From the NCBI GenBank assembly GCA_016937575.1, contig JAFHKN010000002.1, positions 3,283,001-3,347,000 of the forward strand: a DNA stretch of 64,000 nt, read 5' to 3'. The notes under the pieces were generated by a model that saw only the letters and a program-made list of their open reading frames with translations, did no database searches and was not told where the DNA came from. This DNA comes from Roseomonas aeriglobus (GTDB taxonomy: Bacteria > Pseudomonadota > Alphaproteobacteria > Sphingomonadales > Sphingomonadaceae). How positions within the stretch are numbered: position 1 is the stretch's first letter; every line of letters starts with the position of its first letter. Positions 43,094-51,289 of this stretch are shown here, in pieces. Made by a program: the position numbers and the translations under genes.

Positions 43094-44866
43094 TCACGCC
43101 GCTTCGGCGAACGGCTCGGCCTGCTCATCGGGTTCCGGCACGGTCGCGACATCGCGCGCGGCATCAACCTTGGCGTGGGCCGCGACGGTGCCGACACCGC
43201 CGCGCGTGGTGTAGGCGCTCGGCGGGAACTGCATCCAGCGCGGCACCCAGCGCTCGACCTTGGGGCGTCCGTCATTGCCCGCCAGATGGTCGGCGATGAT
43301 CCGCTTCAAGGTCTTGGACTTCTCGCCCGCATTGGCGCTGGCAACCGTCTCGCCTGCCACCTCGGCGACCACCCGGCCCAGCACCTCGCGGTCGCGGATC
43401 AGCCCGAACAGCGCCTCGTCGGCCTGCCACCAATCGGCCATGTCGATGCCGATCTCGGTGCCGACCGCCGCGACGGCGGCGCTGCCCGCCGCCAGCGTCT
43501 CGCCGATAACGACCGCGATCACCTCCATGACGGCGGGATCGGGAAGCTCGACGAGGCGCAGGAACACGCCCGCCACGCCGTAGTCGTCGCCGTTTCCCCC
43601 GGTCACGGTCGGCTCCTCGGACGAGAAACCGAGCAGGGCGAGCACGGCGCGGCGGCGCTCGTCGAACACCGTTTCGCCGCGCGCGGTTTCGAGGCTTTCG
43701 CGCACCTCGTCGTTGCGTGTGGTCTGCGGCTCCGGCGACACTCGCCAAAGATGCGAGCCGACCACAGCGTGGGCGACCATCAAGCGGAGCGCCACCTCGG
43801 GCCGGGTCAGCAACGCGGCACGGACGGCGGCGTGGCGGTGCAGATCGACATAGGTCTGCAAGGTCGAGGTCAGTTCGGGGCGCCGCGGCTTCGCGCCTTG
43901 GGGAGCCTCGCCGCTGGCGACGCGGCGGGCTTCCTTGCGGGTCAGATAGCCTTCGTGGAAAGTCACCTCGCCGGTCGAGCGGACATCGACATAGACGCGC
44001 CCGCCCTTGCGCTTGGCGGCCTTCTCATATTCCCACGAATGGAAATGCTCCGACGCGGGGACGATCACGACATCGCTCCAGCCGTCCTCCAGATAGGCCG
44101 CGCGCCGTGCCTCGATGGCTTCATTCTGCGCGGTCCAGAACGCCTCGGGGTCTGCGAAATAGCGGTCGTCGCCGAACAGGTCGGCGACGGTCGCGCCCGC
44201 ATAGGTGGCGAGGTCGAACAGCGCCACCTTCGCCGCGATCGACTGCCCGCCGAACAGCCATGCCTTCAACTGATGGCCGGTCGGCGTGTAGTTGTCGGGG
44301 TCGTCGTAGAGCGCCAGCCACGCCTTTTGCTGGCTCTTGCTGGCAAGGGTCAGGTGGCGGACAGTGGTGCGGTCGATCTTCTCGTCGCGGTAGAGTTGGC
44401 GGATGCGCGGCAGCAGATTGCCGAGCGCCAGCACGCGGCGAATGGTGAGGTCGGGAAGCCCGAAGGTGGCGGCGATGTCGTCCACCTCGCGGCCTTCCTT
44501 GACCAGCCGGGTGAAGGTTTCCCACTGGGTGACTTCGTCGGGATCGAGCCGCGCCAAGTTCTCGATAAGCGAGGCTTCGAGCGCGGCGGCATCGTCGCCC
44601 GCCTCCATGATCGCGGACGGCACCCGGCCAAGCTCGGGGTCCGCGCCCTCGTCGGCCTGCGCGATGCGAGCGGCATGAACGCGCCGCCGCCCGGCGACGA
44701 GTTCGAACCGGCCTTCGGCAGCGCCGGGCCGCAGGATGACGGGGACGATGATGCCGCGCTTGCGCACGGTCGGCAGGATGTCGGACACATCGGGCGCCTT
44801 CTTGCCGTGGCGCATGTTCACGGCGCTGTCGTCGATGTTGCCAATGTCGATGAATTCGAGTTTCAT
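43094..44866 (-). CDS. parB: ParB/RepB/Spo0J-family partition protein
   Basis: A 590-aa protein of the large ParB-like class found in conjugative islands. The ParB nuclease-like domain lies in residues 1-110 (FELVAGRRRVHAARIA, then LEASLIENLARLDPDEVTQWE), and the HTH in about 115-190 (VDDIAATFGLPDLTIRRVLAL). The long C-terminal region (400 residues) is specific to this class. No parA was seen in the window. A 25-bp palindrome lies about 93 bases upstream of its start. Confidence 0.92.
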   Translation of the reverse strand: MKLEFIDIGNIDDSAVNMRHGKKAPDVSDILPTVRKRGIIVPVILRPGAAEGRFELVAGRRRVHAARIAQADEGADPELGRVPSAIMEAGDDAAALEASLIENLARLDPDEVTQWETFTRLVKEGREVDDIAATFGLPDLTIRRVLALGNLLPRIRQLYRDEKIDRTTVRHLTLASKSQQKAWLALYDDPDNYTPTGHQLKAWLFGGQSIAAKVALFDLATYAGATVADLFGDDRYFADPEAFWTAQNEAIEARRAAYLEDGWSDVVIVPASEHFHSWEYEKAAKRKGGRVYVDVRSTGEVTFHEGYLTRKEARRVASGEAPQGAKPRRPELTSTLQTYVDLHRHAAVRAALLTRPEVALRLMVAHAVVGSHLWRVSPEPQTTRNDEVRESLETARGETVFDERRRAVLALLGFSSEEPTVTGGNGDDYGVAGVFLRLVELPDPAVMEVIAVVIGETLAAGSAAVAAVGTEIGIDMADWWQADEALFGLIRDREVLGRVVAEVAGETVASANAGEKSKTLKRIIADHLAGNDGRPKVERWVPRWMQFPPSAYTTRGGVGTVAAHAKVDAARDVATVPEPDEQAEPFAEAA

Positions 44867-44958
44867 GACGTCACTCCTTGTGAGTGCCGGTCCGTCGCTC
44901 TTTCCGGGATGGCGGATCGGCTTACGAATGGCGGCGAACGGCCGCCTGCGTCAGGGAC

Positions 44959-44983
44959 CCCATCAAAGTAGTACTTTGATGGG
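44959..44983. repeat. 25-bp palindrome between DUF2958 and parB, candidate parS
   Basis: CCCATCAAAGTA (44959-44970), one central G, and its exact complement TACTTTGATGGG (44972-44983). It is far more AT-rich than the surroundings. The position just upstream of parB suits a ParB binding site; a transcript hairpin after the DUF2958 stop is an alternative. Confidence 0.55.
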
Positions 44984-44988
44984 AACCC

Positions 44989-45399
44989 TCATCCGCCTCG
45001 TGGCGGAAGCTGGTTGGCTCCGGCGCTGCGGAGTTCCTGTTGAGCGGACAGGATCGACCCGGTTCGGCGGGCGGCATCGGCCCAAACGGACAGCGCGTGC
45101 GGCGTCTCGAACCCGATATCGCGCTCGATGCCGAGGCCGAACGGCAGGCGAACCGAGGCGATCTCGGACAGGCTGAAATAGCCGAGTTCGGGGCATCCGA
45201 AGCCAAGGTCGGCGAGGCCGAACAGGGTGTCGTCATCGCTGTCCAGTTCGGTCGCAAGCCATGTCGCCGCGCCCACCGGATTGAACAGTTTCAGCACCGG
45301 CACGGGATCGGGTTCGGGCTTCTCGTCGCGCTGGGCGGCGCGGTGGTTGATGGCGTTCGCGCGTAGCGCGAAGCGAAGATCGGCGGTGAGGAGGATCAT
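44989..45399 (-). CDS. DUF2958 family protein
   Basis: A 136-aa protein with the DUF2958 pattern MILLTADLRFALRANA, KLFNPVGAATWLATEL, DTLFGLADLGFGCPELGYFSL and the ending RDIGFETPHALSVWAD. The family always accompanies ardC and parB in these elements; function unknown. The ATG at 45399 overlaps the ardC stop by 4 bases. Confidence 0.92.
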   Translation of the reverse strand: MILLTADLRFALRANAINHRAAQRDEKPEPDPVPVLKLFNPVGAATWLATELDSDDDTLFGLADLGFGCPELGYFSLSEIASVRLPFGLGIERDIGFETPHALSVWADAARRTGSILSAQQELRSAGANQLPPRGG

Positions 45400-46367
45400 G
45401 CTGCGATTCTCCCTTGCGCGCGCGCCTCTTGGGCTTCCCGATGCCGCGCGAGCAGCCAATCGGCGGCTTTGGTCGCGGCGCTGGCGGCGCGGAAGATGGC
45501 GCGATTGTCCTCGCGCAGCACCTCCAGCCATGAGCCGATATAGTCGGCATGGCGGACGGTGGGGACGATGCCGAGCGCGGCGCAGAGGAAGGCCGAACCC
45601 ATTTCGGCGACCAGTTCCTCGCGCCCATAATCCTTGCTGCCGAAGGAATTCTTCAAGTCGCGTCCGAGCCGCTTGGCGTGGCCGGTGGCGTGGGTCAGTT
45701 CGTGCAGGCAGGTCCGGTAATAGTTGATCTGGTCGAAGAAAGCGGGCTGCGGCGGCACCTGCACGAAATCGGGTTCGGGGGCATAGAATGCCTTGGCCCC
45801 GCCGACGCGGAAATCGACACCCGATGCGGCAATAACTTCCTCGGCAACGGGCACGATCTCGCGTTCGGGCAACGGCGCGGGATCGGAGGCCAGCCCGGCG
45901 CGCAAGCCCTCGCACTGCGCGACGTTGAACACGGTAAACCGCTTCAAGAACGGCACCGCCTTGGGGTCGTCGCCGTCGCGCTGGGCGCGTTCCTTCTCGG
46001 CTTCGGGGGTGAAGCGGTCGGCATAGACCACGGTCACGCCATGCTCGCCCTTGCGGACGCAGCCGCCCGCCTCCCGTGCCTGCCGGAAGGTCAGCCATGA
46101 TTGCGACGGCCAGCCATGTTCGATCACCGCGCCCCACAGGATCAGGATATTGACGCTCGAATAGCTCCGGGCGGTGAGCGCGTTGCGCGGCAGGCCGGGG
46201 CCGGTCCCGCCGGTTCGTCCCCACGGCTGGACCCATGGAAACCGCCCCGCCTCAAGCTCGGCGATGATCCGGGCGGTCACCTCGTCATAGAGGTTGGCGC
46301 GGTTCTCGGGTTGACGATCCTCGCCCGCAACCTCTCGGCGGGCACGGCGGCTGGTAGCTTTGCGCAT
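45396..46367 (-). CDS. ardC: Antirestriction protein ArdC
   Basis: A 323-aa protein: an N-terminal ssDNA-binding domain (RANLYDEVTARIIAELEAGRFPWVQPW in outline) and a C-terminal zincin-like domain with HELTHATGH. ArdC-type proteins protect incoming plasmid DNA from restriction. GGAGG six bases before the ATG at 46367 fixes the start. A 370-base, strongly structured leader precedes the gene. It may protect the element during entry from systems like the one it carries. Confidence 0.92.
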   Translation of the reverse strand: MRKATSRRARREVAGEDRQPENRANLYDEVTARIIAELEAGRFPWVQPWGRTGGTGPGLPRNALTARSYSSVNILILWGAVIEHGWPSQSWLTFRQAREAGGCVRKGEHGVTVVYADRFTPEAEKERAQRDGDDPKAVPFLKRFTVFNVAQCEGLRAGLASDPAPLPEREIVPVAEEVIAASGVDFRVGGAKAFYAPEPDFVQVPPQPAFFDQINYYRTCLHELTHATGHAKRLGRDLKNSFGSKDYGREELVAEMGSAFLCAALGIVPTVRHADYIGSWLEVLREDNRAIFRAASAATKAADWLLARHREAQEARAQGRIAA

Positions 46368-46736
46368 CGCGGTCCTCCATCGCCACCCAAAAAGCAGCAA
46401 GCCTCCCCGGAAGGCGGGGTGGGCGGCGAGACGCGACCAAGAGGCCCGGCTCAGTGGCCGGCGGCACCGCAGGGCGGAACGAAGAGGAGCACCCGAGCGC
46501 GAGCGAGGGTTGCCGCAGGCCGCGTCGGGCCTAGCCGGGAGCGCCGCCCGCACCCGCCGTACCGGGAGAGGCACAAAAACAACGCCGCCGCGCAGACGCG
46601 CGGCGTCCGCAGCCACGCCAGCGATCGTCACCGGACGGCCGAGACCCGGTACGGGACTCGGCGAAGACCGCCTGCGGCGGTCTGAGTAGAGCGCGGTCGC
46701 ACCCTGGTGCGAGGCGCCGAGATCAGTGTTGCAAGG
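46368..46736. other. Structured GC-rich leader upstream of ardC
   Basis: No gene is supported. Strong hairpins are visible: CGCCGCGC-AGAC-GCGCGGCG (46586-46605), AGACCGCC-TGC-GGCGGTCT (46665-46683) and a near-perfect GAGACCCG-GTA-CGGGACTC around 46642-46660. The density of stems is unlike ordinary promoter DNA and recalls single-strand promoters of plasmid leading regions. Confidence 0.45.
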
Positions 46737-47000
46737 CTATTGCGTCATCCGCGCATTGAACGCGACAAGAGCGGTCGCGAGTCCTTCGCCGACGATCCAG
46801 CGCGCCCGTTCGAGGTGCGATCGCCAGCAGGTCTCGGCCTCCTCGTGGGCTATGTCGAGTTGCATGAGTGTGGCTGCGGCATCGCGCCAATCACGCCCGG
46901 CATCATCGGCCTCGAGCAGCGCGGCGTAGAGTGCGAGGTTCCTTCTGTCATAGTCGACCACTTTCTCGCCGCTTGGTGCACGCCAGTCGATGCTGTCCAT
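46737..47000 (-). CDS. Hypothetical protein, 87 aa
   Basis: A small helical protein (MDSIDWRAPSGEKVVDYDRRNLALYAALLE in outline) with no family I recognise. It is divergent from the XRE regulator gene and shares its upstream region with a perfect dyad at 47036-47053. Likely a regulated accessory gene of the element. Confidence 0.55.
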   Translation of the reverse strand: MDSIDWRAPSGEKVVDYDRRNLALYAALLEADDAGRDWRDAAATLMQLDIAHEEAETCWRSHLERARWIVGEGLATALVAFNARMTQ

Positions 47001-47035
47001 CAATGATCCTCGTCTCAAGGGACCTACTTAGCGAA

Positions 47036-47053
47036 TAGGAACTATCGTTCCTA
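47036..47053. promoter_or_regulatory. Operator-like dyad TAGGAAC-TATC-GTTCCTA
   Basis: A perfect 7-bp inverted repeat with a 4-base spacer lies between two divergent genes, one of which encodes an XRE repressor. A further GTTCC half-site follows about ten bases later. Autoregulation by the XRE protein is the simple reading. Confidence 0.6.
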
Positions 47054-47086
47054 GCACTTTCGTTCCCATTCCGTGATCCACTTGGC

Positions 47087-47293
47087 ATGGATCTCAAGGA
47101 CGTTCTGGCCACAAATTTGCGAAGAATTCGCCATGAGAAGGGACTGACCCAGGAAGATCTAGCTGGGCTGACCGGCCTTAGCCTTCGCTACATCGGTTCT
47201 ATCGAGAGAGGGCGGGTTTCCGCCAGCGTTACTGTGCTTGGAAAGCTCGCCGCCGCACTCGAAGCCGATCCGTGTAAGCTCATTATGTCGTGA
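47087..47293 (+). CDS. XRE-family helix-turn-helix regulator
   Basis: A 68-aa, single-domain Cro/C1-type repressor: NLRRIRHEKGLTQEDLAGLTGLSLRYIGSIERG covers helices 1-4 of the HTH. Proteins like this control transfer or restriction genes. It stands divergent to the 87-aa gene and convergent with the DUF2285 gene (1-base gap). The dyad 34 bases upstream is its probable site. Confidence 0.88.
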   Translation: MDLKDVLATNLRRIRHEKGLTQEDLAGLTGLSLRYIGSIERGRVSASVTVLGKLAAALEADPCKLIMS

Positions 47294-47294
47294 T

Positions 47295-48063
47295 CTACCC
47301 GAGTTTTGGACTTGCCCGCGTCAGCTGCATAATGTTCCAGCGTGATCCCGCTTTAACGATGTGTGGACCAGCCTGAACCATTCTCTCGCCACAGCTTATC
47401 ATCCGACGGACCAGAGATTTCCGATACTCGCCATCACCTGGCCAGTCCCCCGGCCCTAGGATGAGTTCGGCGGTCTCCCGGAGGCTTGCCCCAGCCGTGC
47501 GAGCGTCTGCGGCGTGGAGCGCCAGGAGCCTGTCGGCCAGCCGAAGATGTCGATGGGTGACGACCCGACTCCCGACGAAGGCGTAAATGACGGCAAGCTT
47601 CTCCTCGAGGAGGTGATCGTCTGGCAGGTCGAATCGCAGCGAAGCCGGCCCCGCCAGCACGGTGCCTTCGATGATGTCCAGTCGAAACGGCGGGCCGTCG
47701 CGATCAATCAGCACGTGTTCGCCCGCTCGACTACGAACGACGCGGTCGACCTCTCTGAATTCGAAGGCGCGCTCTTCCCGGCCTCGGCTAAATGAGGCGC
47801 GCACCGCAAGAACGCGCGGGTCAACGTCCGCCGACCAAAGCGGCCGTACGTTTGCGCAGCTGTACCTTGGATCTTCAGCGAAAGTGCAACCCCCAGCGCG
47901 CAGTAAAGTCGGCGTCTGCAGCAACCGCTTGGACCGGCGGCACCCGGAGTTCCGCATAAGCAGCGTGATATTCCGGGTCGCGACGTAGTACTTCCCAAGC
48001 GAGCGCACCGGGTCCGTACCTCAGGATCGCATCATAGGCTGCCGGATCGAGGCCGCGAGTCAC
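47295..48063 (-). pseudogene. DUF6499/DUF2285 regulator-like gene, frameshifted
   Basis: The N-terminal part (MTRGLDPAAYDAILRYGPGALAWEVLRRDPEYHAAY) is the DUF6499 domain and the remainder, in another frame, is DUF2285 (DDHLLEEKLAVIYAF, HRHLRLADRLLALHAADA, ILGPGDWPGDGEYRKSLVRR). Normally they form one protein of about 250 residues. Frame one stops after WGLHFR; removing one T from the TTT at 47881-47883 (AAA on the plus strand) restores WGLHFAEDPRY. Such genes are standard in these conjugative islands and thought to be regulatory. It is either a real pseudogene or a sequencing or assembly error. Confidence 0.75.
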
Positions 48064-48064
48064 G

Positions 48065-48928
48065 CTAGTCCCGTCCGCCTCGTTGACCGCGAACGAATGC
48101 GGCGGCCAATGCGGTCTGATCCGGTCTGAGCGCGTCTATCGCCGGGAGGTAATCGGGCACGTCGTCGGCGAGGAGGATAGCAGGCGACTGCCCCTCAACA
48201 TTGCCGAGGTTCGGGCGATGCTGGGCGTAGCCGACGAGCGCGGCCAAGTCCGGACTGAACCGCCGCGCGACCGCCGGTGGATAGACCAGCCATTGCAGCT
48301 CGAACGGCTTCAGCCAGCCGAGACAGTAGCTGATCACGATGCCTCGACGAGGCGCGGAACCTGCGTTGCCGCCGCCGCCATGGAGCGTCGAGCCGAGGAA
48401 AATGAGCGCGTCGCCGGGCAGGACCGTGGGCACAACGCTGTCATCTTCAGGTAGCAGGCTATCCGGGTCGTCGATATGGCTGCCTGTCCACAAGCGCGTC
48501 CCGCCATTCGTCCGCGTGAAGGTGGTGAGCGGCCACATCACGTTGACGAGGTATTCGATGCCGCCTTTTGGGCCTCCCCACATATCCTGGTCTCGGTGCG
48601 GCAGCTGCGGTAGCGCACCGGGATGGATTTCGATCGCCTGGGTGAGGTTCAGGGAGATCCGCTCGCATGAGGGCAGCAGGGCCTGCTCGACGACCGCGAG
48701 CACGAGCGGGTGCATCACCAGTTGCGCAATGCCTCGGGAGCGCGTGAGCAACGAGCCGAACCGCTTGGTACGTTCGCCGTAGAAGGCGCCCTGACAAAGC
48801 GGAGTGCCCGCAAAGCGGGCATCGAGCTCGGCATCAATGCGCCCAATGAGATTGGGATCGACAGCGCGGCCGAAGATGCACCAGCCGTCGCGTGCCAGGA
48901 TGGCCGCGCAGGTGTCGACGCCGGTCAT
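48065..48928 (-). CDS. Phytanoyl-CoA dioxygenase (PhyH) family oxygenase
   Basis: A 287-aa Fe(II)/2-oxoglutarate-dependent oxygenase. The iron ligands are H and D in PHRDQDMW (H152, D154 approximately) and a distal H in STLHGGGGN, with the 2-oxoglutarate arginine in PRRGIVISY. The substrate is unknown. The stop-start overlap (4 bases) with the acyl-homoserine-lactone synthase upstream suggests a link with signal chemistry, for example modification of an acyl chain, or merely a co-regulated product. Confidence 0.85.
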   Translation of the reverse strand: MTGVDTCAAILARDGWCIFGRAVDPNLIGRIDAELDARFAGTPLCQGAFYGERTKRFGSLLTRSRGIAQLVMHPLVLAVVEQALLPSCERISLNLTQAIEIHPGALPQLPHRDQDMWGGPKGGIEYLVNVMWPLTTFTRTNGGTRLWTGSHIDDPDSLLPEDDSVVPTVLPGDALIFLGSTLHGGGGNAGSAPRRGIVISYCLGWLKPFELQWLVYPPAVARRFSPDLAALVGYAQHRPNLGNVEGQSPAILLADDVPDYLPAIDALRPDQTALAAAFVRGQRGGRD

Positions 48929-49530
48929 GCGGCCGCCCCGTTCAGTGTTTTCATATACACGCCGGTCCAGCTGAGGCGCTCGGGCGTGTCGCGATCGATC
49001 GCGATCAGGAACGCACCGATGGGACCTCCTGCGATGCGCACGGCAGGCCCCAGCGGTTCTGCGCGCCAGCCCATCGCCAACACCTCCTTGCGGAATGCCT
49101 CGGGAATGACCCCGGTGTAGCGATCGATTCCGCGAGCGAGCGCAACGTCAACCATCGCGCTGAACAAGGCATTGCGGAGGCGCCGCCGCTCATCGGCTCC
49201 GTGACGCTGCGGCAGGCACAGCCTCGAACTCTCCCAGGTGCGAGGATCAGCCGGCACCCCCAGCGGGCACAGGTGAGCGAAGAGCGTCCCGAGCATATGA
49301 GGCTCGCTCGTCGGGTAGAGCCGGATCGAAGCAGCATGCCGCCCCTCACCGTCGTCCGCGATCAGGTAAACCGTATGGCCATTGTCGAACTGATCCATTT
49401 CATATTTCCCGTCGACGACGGGCACATCCCAGCCGAACAGATCGACAAACAGCCTCTTGCGATCGGCGAACATCGACTGAAGCAAAGGCCGCTTTGCAGC
49501 CGCGAGGTGATCATCGACGACATGGATCAT
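48925..49530 (-). CDS. Acyl-homoserine-lactone synthase (LuxI family)
   Basis: A 201-aa autoinducer synthase: MFADRKRLFVDLFGWDVPV (conserved R, F and W), YEMDQFDN (E-x-D-x-FD), SIRLYPTSEPHML, and the conserved WESSRLCLP. It joins an acyl chain from acyl-ACP to S-adenosylmethionine and releases an N-acyl-homoserine lactone. A LuxR gene lies upstream on the same strand and an 18-bp dyad sits 36 bases before the start. Confidence 0.92.
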   Translation of the reverse strand: MIHVVDDHLAAAKRPLLQSMFADRKRLFVDLFGWDVPVVDGKYEMDQFDNGHTVYLIADDGEGRHAASIRLYPTSEPHMLGTLFAHLCPLGVPADPRTWESSRLCLPQRHGADERRRLRNALFSAMVDVALARGIDRYTGVIPEAFRKEVLAMGWRAEPLGPAVRIAGGPIGAFLIAIDRDTPERLSWTGVYMKTLNGAAA

Positions 49531-49565
49531 GAGAAGGCTCCCGAGACTGTGATGGAGCCAAGGAT

Positions 49566-49583
49566 GCAGCTTCTCACAGCTGC
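49566..49583. promoter_or_regulatory. lux/tra-box-like dyad upstream of the luxI gene
   Basis: GCAGCT-TCTCAC-AGCTGC is a perfect 6-bp inverted repeat over 18 bases, the size of LuxR-family sites such as the tra box. It is centred about 44 bases upstream of the luxI start, where a LuxR activator would contact RNA polymerase. Confidence 0.55.
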
Positions 49584-49598
49584 CTGCAGGCCGAGTGA

Positions 49599-50369
49599 TT
49601 ACTCGGGTTGACGGCGCAATTCGTGGAGCCCGACCTCGCCGGCGAGCACCGCGCTGACGACGAGTTCGGTGCGGTCATGTGCGCCGAACATCTCCCGCGC
49701 TTCGGTGAGGTATCCGTCGACCGTCCGAGGAGACAGCGCGAGTGCTCGGGCGATTTCCTTGTTGCTGAGCCCCCGTCCGGCAAGAACGACGCAGTCGCGA
49801 GGTCGCGGGTGGAGCTGGGGTGGCGGGAACCGCCGATGCGCCGCGCCCGAGAGGCGGCGTGCGGCCTGGAACGCGAATATGCCTGCGACCTGAACTACAC
49901 CCAGTCGCCGTTGGGCGAGGTCTGGGTGCCTTGTCCCAGCAAACGTGCACGATCCAATACAATCGCCGAGCAGCACGCAGGGCACGGTGATGCCCTGGTT
50001 GAGACCAAGTGCAAGGCCAAAAGCCAGCGATGCCTTATCGCGACGATCCAAGTCGATGTAGCGATCGAGATCGCTCCAGAGGAAAGCACTGTCGGCAAAA
50101 AGGCAGGCTCGAAGGATCGGGTCGCGACGGAAATGGCCTTCTTGGAAGAGCCTCTTTTCGACGGCTTGCGGGTAATCCTTCATGTCGACGCGACCGAAGC
50201 TGTCGTCGCTAGGTGCCGAATGATGAATCAGCGCATAGTGGCGAAAACCGAGTTCACGAGTGGCAGCCACCATCAGCGCGCACAGTTCGCTCTCCGACGC
50301 GGTCGCGCGGACCGCCGCGAGGAAGTCCTCAGCAAACTGCGATTCCGAGGCCATTGTGGATCGAGGCAT
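49599..50369 (-). CDS. LuxR-family quorum-sensing regulator
   Basis: A 256-aa protein with an N-terminal autoinducer-binding domain (residues about 15-165, with RRDPILRAC, FLWSDLD and GLALGLNQGITVPC) and a C-terminal LuxR helix-turn-helix (GRGLSNKEIARALALSPRTVDGYL in outline). It should bind the AHL made by the adjacent synthase and act at the dyad between the genes. The start may be the ATG at 50369 or the one at 50354. Confidence 0.92.
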   Translation of the reverse strand: MPRSTMASESQFAEDFLAAVRATASESELCALMVAATRELGFRHYALIHHSAPSDDSFGRVDMKDYPQAVEKRLFQEGHFRRDPILRACLFADSAFLWSDLDRYIDLDRRDKASLAFGLALGLNQGITVPCVLLGDCIGSCTFAGTRHPDLAQRRLGVVQVAGIFAFQAARRLSGAAHRRFPPPQLHPRPRDCVVLAGRGLSNKEIARALALSPRTVDGYLTEAREMFGAHDRTELVVSAVLAGEVGLHELRRQPE

Positions 50370-50449
50370 TCAGCCCAGACTCGGTTGACCGATTACTCCT
50401 TTGGCATGCCCCTTGCCGTGATACTCGACGCGCCACGGCGGCGAGCGAG

Positions 50450-51289
50450 CTAGTCGTGCAATGCGGCGAGAAGTGCCGCACTTTCCCCGATCCGATCGAG
50501 ATTCACCATTCCGGTTGCATGATAGCCGCCATCTACGTGGACGAGTTCGCCGGTCACTCCTCGACCAAGCGGCCCGATAAGGGCAATCGCCGCGCCCGCC
50601 ACGTCTTCGAGCGTCGTTTGCCGTCGCAGCATGCTGTTGTGCTCTGTCCAACTGACGATCGCGCGGATATCATCGATACCGCTTGATGCGAGGGTGCGGA
50701 TCGGGCCCGCAGACAAAGCATTTACCGACACCCCGCGGGCACCCAGATCCGAAGCAAGATATCTGACGCTGGCCTCGAGTGCCGCCTTTGCCACGCCCAT
50801 GACATTGTAGTTGGGAATAACCCGCTCTGAGCCCAGATAGGTCAAGGTGAGGATCGCCCCGCCGTCAGTCATGAGCGTCGCCGCACGCTGTGCAACGGCC
50901 ACAAGACTGTAGCATGAGATGTCGAGGGTCTTTCGGAAATTGCTACGGGTCGTGTCGAGAAAAGCGCCGCGCAACTCCTCCTTGTCCGAGTAGGAAATGG
51001 CATGCACGAGGAAATCGAGCGGTCGACCCTGGAGATGTGCGGCTAGAGCCTCGAATGCTTCGTCGATGGAAGTATCGTCACCGACGTCGCAGGGGATCAT
51101 CGGCCAATTCCTCTGACCGACCAGTCGCGTCAGTCGTTTCTCGACCGCCGGGTTGGCGAATGACATGATGCAGTTGCCGCCGCTTCGTTCAACGCCAAGC
51201 GCGATCGCCCAGGCGAGAGACTTCTCGTTGGCAGCACCCATGATCAACCCGGTCTTCCCGGCCATAAGCGTCGACGTGGGAACCGTCAT
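50450..51289 (-). CDS. fabI: FabI-like enoyl-ACP reductase
   Basis: A 279-aa SDR protein of the FabI type: LMAGKTGLIMGAANEKSLAWAIA (NAD loop, with the alanine/serine pattern of FabI in place of TGxxxGIG), HAISYSDKEEL, TYLGSERVIPNYNVMGVAKA with the Y-x6-K catalytic pair, and VSAGPIRT-like NALSAGPIRTLAS. It reduces trans-2-enoyl-ACP with NADH. Placed beside luxR/luxI it may supply or tune acyl-ACP for the signal, or be a spare FabI giving tolerance to FabI inhibitors; neither is proved. Confidence 0.88.
   Translation of the reverse strand: MTVPTSTLMAGKTGLIMGAANEKSLAWAIALGVERSGGNCIMSFANPAVEKRLTRLVGQRNWPMIPCDVGDDTSIDEAFEALAAHLQGRPLDFLVHAISYSDKEELRGAFLDTTRSNFRKTLDISCYSLVAVAQRAATLMTDGGAILTLTYLGSERVIPNYNVMGVAKAALEASVRYLASDLGARGVSVNALSAGPIRTLASSGIDDIRAIVSWTEHNSMLRRQTTLEDVAGAAIALIGPLGRGVTGELVHVDGGYHATGMVNLDRIGESAALLAALHD

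Noticed and set aside
44959..44983. Intrinsic terminator after DUF2958
   Set aside because: The stem is strong but not followed by a T run on the transcribed strand, and parB follows directly; a binding site is more likely.
49591..49606. CCGAGT-N4-ACTCGG hairpin as a terminator of luxR
   Set aside because: It overlaps the luxR stop codon and has no T tract; it may be chance or a binding site.
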